Shown here in pieces: positions 57,305 to 64,000 of a DNA stretch of 64,000 nt. Positions within the stretch are counted from its first letter, which is position 1, and every line of letters starts with the position of its first letter. The position numbers and the translations under genes were made by a program. The DNA is taken from the NCBI RefSeq assembly GCF_037023145.1, contig NZ_CP146091.1, positions 1,736,001 to 1,800,000 of the forward strand, in the 5' to 3' direction. Source of the DNA: Ralstonia sp. RRA (GTDB lineage Bacteria; Pseudomonadota; Gammaproteobacteria; Burkholderiales; Burkholderiaceae). The notes beneath the pieces are model-generated. The model made no database searches and was not told where the DNA came from. It was given only the letters and a program-made list of their open reading frames with translations.

Positions 57305-57305
<1 letters not shown>
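56610..57305 (-). CDS. pcaG: protocatechuate 3,4-dioxygenase alpha subunit
   Basis: A 231-residue alpha subunit. The intradiol-dioxygenase core (GERIALEGRVFDGSGSLVRD, IEIWQANADGKY) is present, but the full set of iron ligands belongs to the beta subunit, as is usual for PcaG. ATG 57305 shares a base with the pcaH stop (TGATG), with AAGGAG seven bases upstream; an in-frame GTG just before it is less likely. With PcaH it forms the ferric enzyme that opens protocatechuate to beta-carboxymuconate. Confidence 0.95.
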
Positions 57306-59084
<1,779 letters not shown>

Positions 59085-59089
59085 AAAGC

Positions 59090-59125
59090 AAAATGCCGAC
59101 CACGAGGTCGGCATTTTCTTTTTTT
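59090..59125. terminator. bidirectional terminator
   Basis: A perfect 12-base stem AAAATGCCGACC (59090-59101) / GGTCGGCATTTT (59106-59117) with loop ACGA is followed by CTTTTTTT on the plus strand. On the minus strand the stem ends in TTTT. It ends pcaQ and the convergent transporter gene. Confidence 0.92.
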
Positions 59126-59135
59126 GGCGCGGAGA

Positions 59136-60527
59136 TCAACGATGCATCAGTTCCGGCTCGTCGCCGGCATCAAACACGCTTCGGTCAGTCTGCCCCAGCA
59201 ACTGGCTGGTGATGGTCCCGGCGGTCATCGAGCCGTTGACGTTGAGTGCTGTACGGCCCATGTCGATCAGCGGCTCGATGGAGATCAGCAGCGCCACCAG
59301 CGTCACCGGCAGGCCCATGGCCGGCAGGACAATCAGCGCGGCAAAGGTGGCCCCGCCGCCAACGCCCGCTACACCGACCGAGCTGAGCGTAACGATCGCG
59401 ACCAGCGTTGCAATCCACACCGGATCAAACGGGTTGATGCCGACCGTAGGTGCCACCATCACGGCCAGCATGGCGGGATACAAGCCCGCGCAGCCGTTCT
59501 GGCCAATGGTGGTGCCGAACGACGCCGCAAAGCTGGCGATCGATTCCGGCACGCCGATGCGCCGTGTCTGCGCTTCGATGCTCAGCGGAATGGTGGCGGC
59601 GCTCGACCGGCTCGTGAACGCAAAAGACAGCGCCGGCCACACCTTGCGGAAGAAGCGAATCGGATTGATGCCGTTGACCGTCAGCAGCACGGCATGCACG
59701 CCAAACATGATCGCCAGGCCCAGGTAAGAGGCCACCACAAAGCCACCGAGCTTGATGATGTCCTGCACGTTGGACACGGCCACCACGTTGGTCATCAGCG
59801 CCAGCACACCATATGGAGTCAGGCGGATGACGAGTCGCACGAGCTTCATGACCCAGGCCTGCGCGGTATCGATGGCGGTCAGCACGCGCTCGCCCTTCAC
59901 CGCGTCGTCCTTGAGCAGATGCAGTGCCGCCACCCCCAGGAATGCGGCAAAGATCACCACGCCGATGATCGACGTCGGCTTGGCGCCAGTCAGTTCTGCA
60001 AACGGGTTCTTCGGCAGGAAGGACTGCAGCAGTTGCGGCACCGAGAGGTCCGCCACCTTGCCAACGTAGTTGTCCTGGATCGCGGTCAGGCGAGCGGTTT
60101 CCTGCGCGCCTTGCACCAGCCCTTGCGCGGTCAGGCCAAACAGGTTGGTGACGAACACCCCGACCAGCGCAGAAATCAGCGTCGTGAGCAGCAGCGTGCC
60201 GATGGTCAGCACGCTGATTTTGCCCAACGACGCTGTGCTGTTGAGCTTGGCCACCGAATTGAGAACGGAGACCAGCACCAGCGGCATGACGATCATCTGC
60301 AGCAACTGGATGTAGCCACCGCCAACGATGCTGAACCACGCAATCGATTGCTTGAGCGTTGCGCTGTCGTCGCCATAGATCAGGTGCAGTACCAGACCGA
60401 ACACGATACCCAGCACCATGCCCAGCAGCACGCGCTTTGCCAGGCTCCAGTTCGACTTCACGCAGGCGCCAAGGCCAATCAAGATGGCGGCGAAGGCGGC
60501 GATATTCAGGATGAGCGAAACGTTCAT
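59136..60527 (-). CDS. L-cystine/dicarboxylate:cation symporter family (TcyP-like)
   Basis: A 463-residue DAACS-family membrane transporter with eight or more helices and two re-entrant loops. The serine-rich loop reads [13 protein letters not shown], the TcyP-type form, and the second re-entrant [13 protein letters not shown] and late NVNGSMTAG blocks agree. It probably imports cystine with Na+ or H+, but dicarboxylate-type relatives are close. It is monocistronic. Confidence 0.88.
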   Translation of the reverse strand: MNVSLILNIAAFAAILIGLGACVKSNWSLAKRVLLGMVLGIVFGLVLHLIYGDDSATLKQSIAWFSIVGGGYIQLLQMIVMPLVLVSVLNSVAKLNSTASLGKISVLTIGTLLLTTLISALVGVFVTNLFGLTAQGLVQGAQETARLTAIQDNYVGKVADLSVPQLLQSFLPKNPFAELTGAKPTSIIGVVIFAAFLGVAALHLLKDDAVKGERVLTAIDTAQAWVMKLVRLVIRLTPYGVLALMTNVVAVSNVQDIIKLGGFVVASYLGLAIMFGVHAVLLTVNGINPIRFFRKVWPALSFAFTSRSSAATIPLSIEAQTRRIGVPESIASFAASFGTTIGQNGCAGLYPAMLAVMVAPTVGINPFDPVWIATLVAIVTLSSVGVAGVGGGATFAALIVLPAMGLPVTLVALLISIEPLIDMGRTALNVNGSMTAGTITSQLLGQTDRSVFDAGDEPELMHR

Positions 60528-60669
60528 TGTTCTATTGAGTTGCTATGTGTGAGCGAAAGTGACGACTCCTGCATCACCATCGTCAATTGCCCCGGCATCT
60601 TACGACAGATGCACAAATGGCGTCGTAGCAAGGAATGACTCAATCTCACACGAACGTCTTGGCGCTGCC

Positions 60670-61878
60670 CTAGCTGCTCAACGCCTTCGGTGCGGCGCGC
60701 AACGCCGAAAACCGCCAGTGCGTGACCGCTCGCAGCAGCCACTCCACCGGGCCATAGGCAAAACGGCCCAGCCACCAGCGGCTGGTGACCGTTTGCACCG
60801 CAAAGATTGCAAACGCGATCAGCAGCGTGTCCAGCGGACTGACCCGGCCCATCATGCGGAATCCATACGCCAGAAAGATCACCGAACACACCAGCGACTG
60901 CATCAGGTAGTTCGACAGCGCCATTCGCCCGGCAGGCGCCAGCACGCCCAGCCACCACCGGCCCCAGCGGCTGCGGAACAGCAACTGCATCCCACCGATA
61001 TACGCAGCGGTCAGCAATGGCGCCGTCAGCAGACTCAACGACAGGCCCAGCAGATCCCACGGCGTGCCAGCGAGCCTTGTCGTGCCATAGGCATATGCCA
61101 CTGCAGCCGGTAGGCCCACACAGGCGCCGGCAATCAGGCATTGCTTGTATAGCTTGCTGGTGCCGGCGGTTGGCGACGATGCCGAGAACAGCCCGCGCCG
61201 CCCTGCCAGGCACCCCATCAGGAACATCGCCAATGCGGTCGGCGCCTGCATCAAGGCAGTCACGACCCACATTCCCTTGAGCGCTTCCACATGCTGCGCG
61301 ATGACGCCCGAGGGTGTGCTGCGGAACGCGGTGAGCGCCGCGGTGACCTCCGCCAGTGCCTTCGAATCGCGCGTTGCATCGACGTCGAGCACAGAGAGAA
61401 CGCCGATGATCGCCCACACCGTGGCCGTGCCCACAATCAGGCCCACGGCCAGCTTGGTCAGCGTCTTGTCGGCCCGGCTGCGCAACGCCAGCAACACAGC
61501 GCCCATCACTGCATAGGTGGTGAGGATGTCACCATGGAACAGCAGCACGCCATGCAGCAGCCCGAGCACCCAGAGCCCGACAAGCCGTCGCAGCATGCGC
61601 GGCACAAACGCCTTGCCGTCGCGCTCGGCCGACTGCATCTGCAGCGTGAAACTGTAGCCAAACAGAAACGAGAACAGCAGGTAAAACTTCCATTCAAACA
61701 GCAAGGCAATGCCCGCCATGACCGCGTGGCTGACGCGGCTCTGCGCCATCGGATCGGGCACGCCCGTGCCGTAGTACGGCGTAGCAAAAGCGATGATGTT
61801 GACGACCAGGATGCCCAGCAGGGCAAAACCGCGCAGCGCGTCAAGGCTCGATTGACGCTCGATTGAAGACTGGGCCAT
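60670..61878 (-). CDS. DUF418 membrane protein
   Basis: A 402-residue polytopic membrane protein. The N-terminus SLDALRGFALLGILVVNII is the DUF418/DUF1624 signature; a C-terminal DUF418 domain has GRMALSNYLMQSLVCSVIF and WLLRAVTHWRF. ATG 61878 (MAQSSIERQSS) is used; ATG 61926 is an alternative and neither has a good ribosome binding site. DUF418 proteins resemble acyltransferase-3-like membrane enzymes; the function is not known. Confidence 0.85.
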   Translation of the reverse strand: MAQSSIERQSSLDALRGFALLGILVVNIIAFATPYYGTGVPDPMAQSRVSHAVMAGIALLFEWKFYLLFSFLFGYSFTLQMQSAERDGKAFVPRMLRRLVGLWVLGLLHGVLLFHGDILTTYAVMGAVLLALRSRADKTLTKLAVGLIVGTATVWAIIGVLSVLDVDATRDSKALAEVTAALTAFRSTPSGVIAQHVEALKGMWVVTALMQAPTALAMFLMGCLAGRRGLFSASSPTAGTSKLYKQCLIAGACVGLPAAVAYAYGTTRLAGTPWDLLGLSLSLLTAPLLTAAYIGGMQLLFRSRWGRWWLGVLAPAGRMALSNYLMQSLVCSVIFLAYGFRMMGRVSPLDTLLIAFAIFAVQTVTSRWWLGRFAYGPVEWLLRAVTHWRFSALRAAPKALSS

Positions 61879-62001
61879 GGCTGATTCCGACAAGGCAGCT
61901 TGAACGGAAGGCAGGATATTCCGCATGCTGACGCGCTGCCTTGTGGCTGACTGACTGCGGGCACCACGCGCTCAGCCGGCCGCAAGGGCGCGAGCGCCCT
62001 G

Positions 62002-62820
62002 TCACCCGAGCGTTGCCGCCTGCACGGTCAGGAACACGCCCGCCACTGTGGCAATGGCACCGATAACGCGCGACACAGCCTTACCGCCAGGCGCAAGACG
62101 CTCAACGGTGATGGCTGCCGCCACAACTGCCATCACACGCAGGTCCATGACACCTGTAGCGAGCAGGATCGCCGTCAAGCCTGCGCAGGCGCCACTGCAA
62201 CGCAGACCGAGTCGCACGCCATGTCGCCAGGCCGCTCTAACATCGATGGGCAATGCACGATTGGACCCTGCCGCCTCTCGGCAACACGCAAGCCGATGCG
62301 CTTTCCATGCGGAGAACTGGAGCACACCAGCCCCGAGGACAACGATTCCCGTCAGCGCGGGGATGGCACGCGCCAGCATCGGCCAACGCATCTCCAGCGC
62401 AAGCAGTGCAGCGCCAAACGCAAAGACCACCACACCAAACGCAGCCCACACCGCAAAGTAGCCAAGGCCTACTAGGGTGGTCAGTACATCCAGACGCACC
62501 GCACCCGTCGCGCGCACGCTGTGCCGATACCCCCGCAGCATCGGCACCAGAGACGGCAGCATCATCGCCACCATCATCACAACCCACATACCGAGAAACG
62601 ATGCCGCGGTGCCCAGCCATGTCTGCCCGCACATCGGCATCCACATCATCGACACGGTCCAGCCGCCTGGCATCGGCATCTGGCCCACGCCCGCCATCGA
62701 CGTGCACCACGCAACTGTCGCCACCGTGCTGGCCACGAAAAGCAGCGCCGAGACACCAAGGAAACCGCGCTCGGACACCGCTTGCGTGCGTGGCAGTTCA
62801 ACGCTGCGTGTACTCATCAT
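62002..62820 (-). CDS. DUF2182 membrane protein
   Basis: A 272-residue membrane protein with about seven hydrophobic segments, Met-rich in the first half (SMMWMPMCGQTW, FLGMWVVMMVAMMLPSLVPM), and later a CCREAAG loop. These features are typical of DUF2182, annotated in part as predicted metal-binding. Two ATGs (62820, 62817) follow a GGTGG. Its start overlaps the end of the DUF899 gene by 23 bases. Confidence 0.85.
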   Translation of the reverse strand: MMSTRSVELPRTQAVSERGFLGVSALLFVASTVATVAWCTSMAGVGQMPMPGGWTVSMMWMPMCGQTWLGTAASFLGMWVVMMVAMMLPSLVPMLRGYRHSVRATGAVRLDVLTTLVGLGYFAVWAAFGVVVFAFGAALLALEMRWPMLARAIPALTGIVVLGAGVLQFSAWKAHRLACCREAAGSNRALPIDVRAAWRHGVRLGLRCSGACAGLTAILLATGVMDLRVMAVVAAAITVERLAPGGKAVSRVIGAIATVAGVFLTVQAATLG

Positions 62821-63577
62821 GGCGACGCCACCAGACACCAGCCTCATTGCGCCCAAGGGGCGCGCGATCCAGCCACTGGTACGCACCCCAGAGGCCATCC
62901 AGCCCGCGCGCATAGGTGGAGTACGTGTGGTACACGATGCCATCCTCCAGCACGAACGCGCTCATGCCCGGTCGGTCGCGCACATAGGTGGGGGCATCGG
63001 TGCCGCACATGGCGGCGAACTGCTGCACGGGTTCGGGCAGATCCGATGCGTCCATCACGTGGCTGCCGCGCACGTAGTTGTAGTCGGCCGTACCGGCGCG
63101 CTGCTGCGCTTCGGAAATCGAGACGTTGAAGTCGTAGTTGAAATCGCTGTCGACCGACGACGCCCACGGAAAGGTCCAGCCCATGCGCTGTTTGTAGGCC
63201 TGTAGCTTCTCCAGCGGTGCGCGCGACACCGCCAGCAGCAGCACGTCGTGATTCGCCAGATGGGTCGCAAAGCCATTGAACCCGTCCGCAATCATCGAGC
63301 ACGACGGGCAGCCAGCCTTGTAATCCGGCCCGAACATAAAGTGATAGACGAGCAGTTGCGAACGCCCGCGAAACAGGTCCGCCAGCGACGCACTCCCCTC
63401 ATCGGTTTCAAAGCGGTAGGTCTTGTCGACACGGACCCATGGCAGCGCCTGGCGTTGGCGTGCGAGTTCGTCGCTGCGGCGGGTCAACGCTTTCTCTGCT
63501 GCCAGCAGCTCAAGACGTGCCTTTAGCCACGCTTGCCGTGTCGCGGTGGCATGTTGGGTGAGGTGTGTTGTGGTCAT
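62798..63577 (-). CDS. DUF899 thioredoxin-like protein
   Basis: A 259-residue DUF899 protein. Thioredoxin-like features: RGRSQLLVYHFMFGPDYKAG at about 95-114, then CPSCSMIADG with a CxxC motif, and VSRAPLEKLQAYKQRMGWTF. GGAGG lies five bases before ATG 63577. It is transcribed ahead of DUF2182; the pairing of the two families is common in proteobacteria, and function is unknown. Confidence 0.88.
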   Translation of the reverse strand: MTTTHLTQHATATRQAWLKARLELLAAEKALTRRSDELARQRQALPWVRVDKTYRFETDEGSASLADLFRGRSQLLVYHFMFGPDYKAGCPSCSMIADGFNGFATHLANHDVLLLAVSRAPLEKLQAYKQRMGWTFPWASSVDSDFNYDFNVSISEAQQRAGTADYNYVRGSHVMDASDLPEPVQQFAAMCGTDAPTYVRDRPGMSAFVLEDGIVYHTYSTYARGLDGLWGAYQWLDRAPLGRNEAGVWWRRHDEYTQR

Positions 63578-63687
63578 GCTTGCCTCCGTATCGGTGCACA
63601 GTTCGGATGGAAATTCGGGTGGAAACGCGTGTGCTAGATTAGGCGCCGACACCAACCGGAGGGAGTGACAAGTGTGGCGGGATTCAG

Positions 63688-64000
63688 ATGGACTCGCTGA
63701 TCACGGCAGCCGCACGTGCGCTCGCGGTGGGTGACCCGTTCGGGGCGCTGAACCGCGTCGCTTTGCGCGACGATCCGCCGGCACTGGCGCTGCGCGGCAT
63801 CGCCATGGCACAGCTTGGCGATCTCACGCGCGCACGGGCACTGCTGCGCAACGCAGCGCGCGCCTTCGGACCGAGAGAAGCCCTGGCCCGCGCGCGCTGC
63901 GTCGTTGCCGAAGCCGAAATTGCCCTCGCCTTGCGTGACCTGGGCTGGCCCGAAAAAACGCTCGACGCGGCACGTATCGCGCTTGAAGCGCATGGCGATC
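63688..64000 (+). CDS. unidentified protein, N-terminal part (runs off right edge)
   Basis: An open frame from ATG 63688 to the edge (104 codons) with a preceding GGCGGG. The start MDSLITAAARALAVGDPFG and the Ala/Arg-rich helices (ARALLRNAARAFG, ARCVVAEAEIALALRDLG) suggest a TPR-like helical repeat. I recall proteins with this opening in Burkholderiales annotated as helix-turn-helix proteins, but cannot confirm it. It is divergent from the DUF899 gene. Confidence 0.5.
   Translation, partial: MDSLITAAARALAVGDPFGALNRVALRDDPPALALRGIAMAQLGDLTRARALLRNAARAFGPREALARARCVVAEAEIALALRDLGWPEKTLDAARIALEAHGD

Noticed and set aside
59124..60638. Plus-strand frame of 504 codons opposite the TcyP-like gene
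   Set aside because: Extremely rich in Gln, His and Arg, without a domain; the minus strand encodes a clear transporter.

Overview
The window looks like a chromosomal segment of a GC-rich betaproteobacterium of the Burkholderiaceae, most likely Ralstonia. The grounds are overall base composition, the ATGA-overlapping operon style, the Burkholderiales-type CTTTCTTTG hairpin repeat, and the gene repertoire (cat-ben operon, pcaGH-pcaQ, queE-queD-tadA-ldcA, DUF899/DUF2182, CoxG-type clusters). The species call is inference. I see no tRNA, rRNA, CRISPR, prophage or insertion sequence.

1-6.7 kb: the 5' part of a giant trimeric autotransporter adhesin (minus strand, TTG start, running off the left edge), then a two-gene unit of an orphan OmpR-type response regulator and a small secreted DUF4019 protein, then about 660 bases without a gene. 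That gap ends in three consecutive perfect hairpins plus eight T, which I call a candidate small RNA on the plus strand.

6.7-13.9 kb: catB-catC-catA-benA-benB-benC-benD, one tightly packed minus-strand operon taking benzoate to catechol and on through the ortho-cleavage path, with a divergent LysR regulator. 14-21 kb: a large atypical class A penicillin-binding protein, a nested inverted-repeat element, an MFS exporter with a divergent LysR regulator, a CreA-family protein and a 58-residue unknown protein. 21.2-28.8 kb: a complete seven-gene cox-like molybdenum hydroxylase operon (S, L, M, then MoxR, VWA, CoxG and XdhC maturation genes); the large subunit has the form II active-site loop, so CO need not be the substrate. 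29-38.9 kb: mixed genes (extended SDR, MgtC, chemoreceptor, DUF2252, GH15, DUF1289, aldehyde dehydrogenase, unknowns).

38.9-41.4 kb: a three-gene unit of a stand-alone PKS-type acyl carrier protein, a ketosynthase and an alpha/beta hydrolase. Its 5' end has visibly lower GC, and a CRP-like dyad and a perfect 14-bp palindrome lie upstream. It is the most likely acquired or uncharacterised biosynthetic unit here. 41.6-46 kb: housekeeping run queE-queD-tadA-ldcA-ybiT. 46.2-52.3 kb: an MFS gene with a translationally coupled 42-codon ORF, a divergent LysR regulator, and a co-directional set of CmcJ/NvfI-like oxidoreductase, HCCA-isomerase-like, PEP-mutase-like and MFS genes. 52.3-64 kb: EEP nuclease, LysR regulator divergent from an MBL-fold protein plus DsbA-like protein, ThpR, pcaH-pcaG with divergent pcaQ (protocatechuate branch), TcyP-type transporter, DUF418, DUF899-DUF2182, and the start of an unidentified plus-strand gene.

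Together with the cat-ben operon, pcaGH gives the strain ring-opening enzymes for both intermediates of the beta-ketoadipate pathway; the lower-pathway genes are not in this window.
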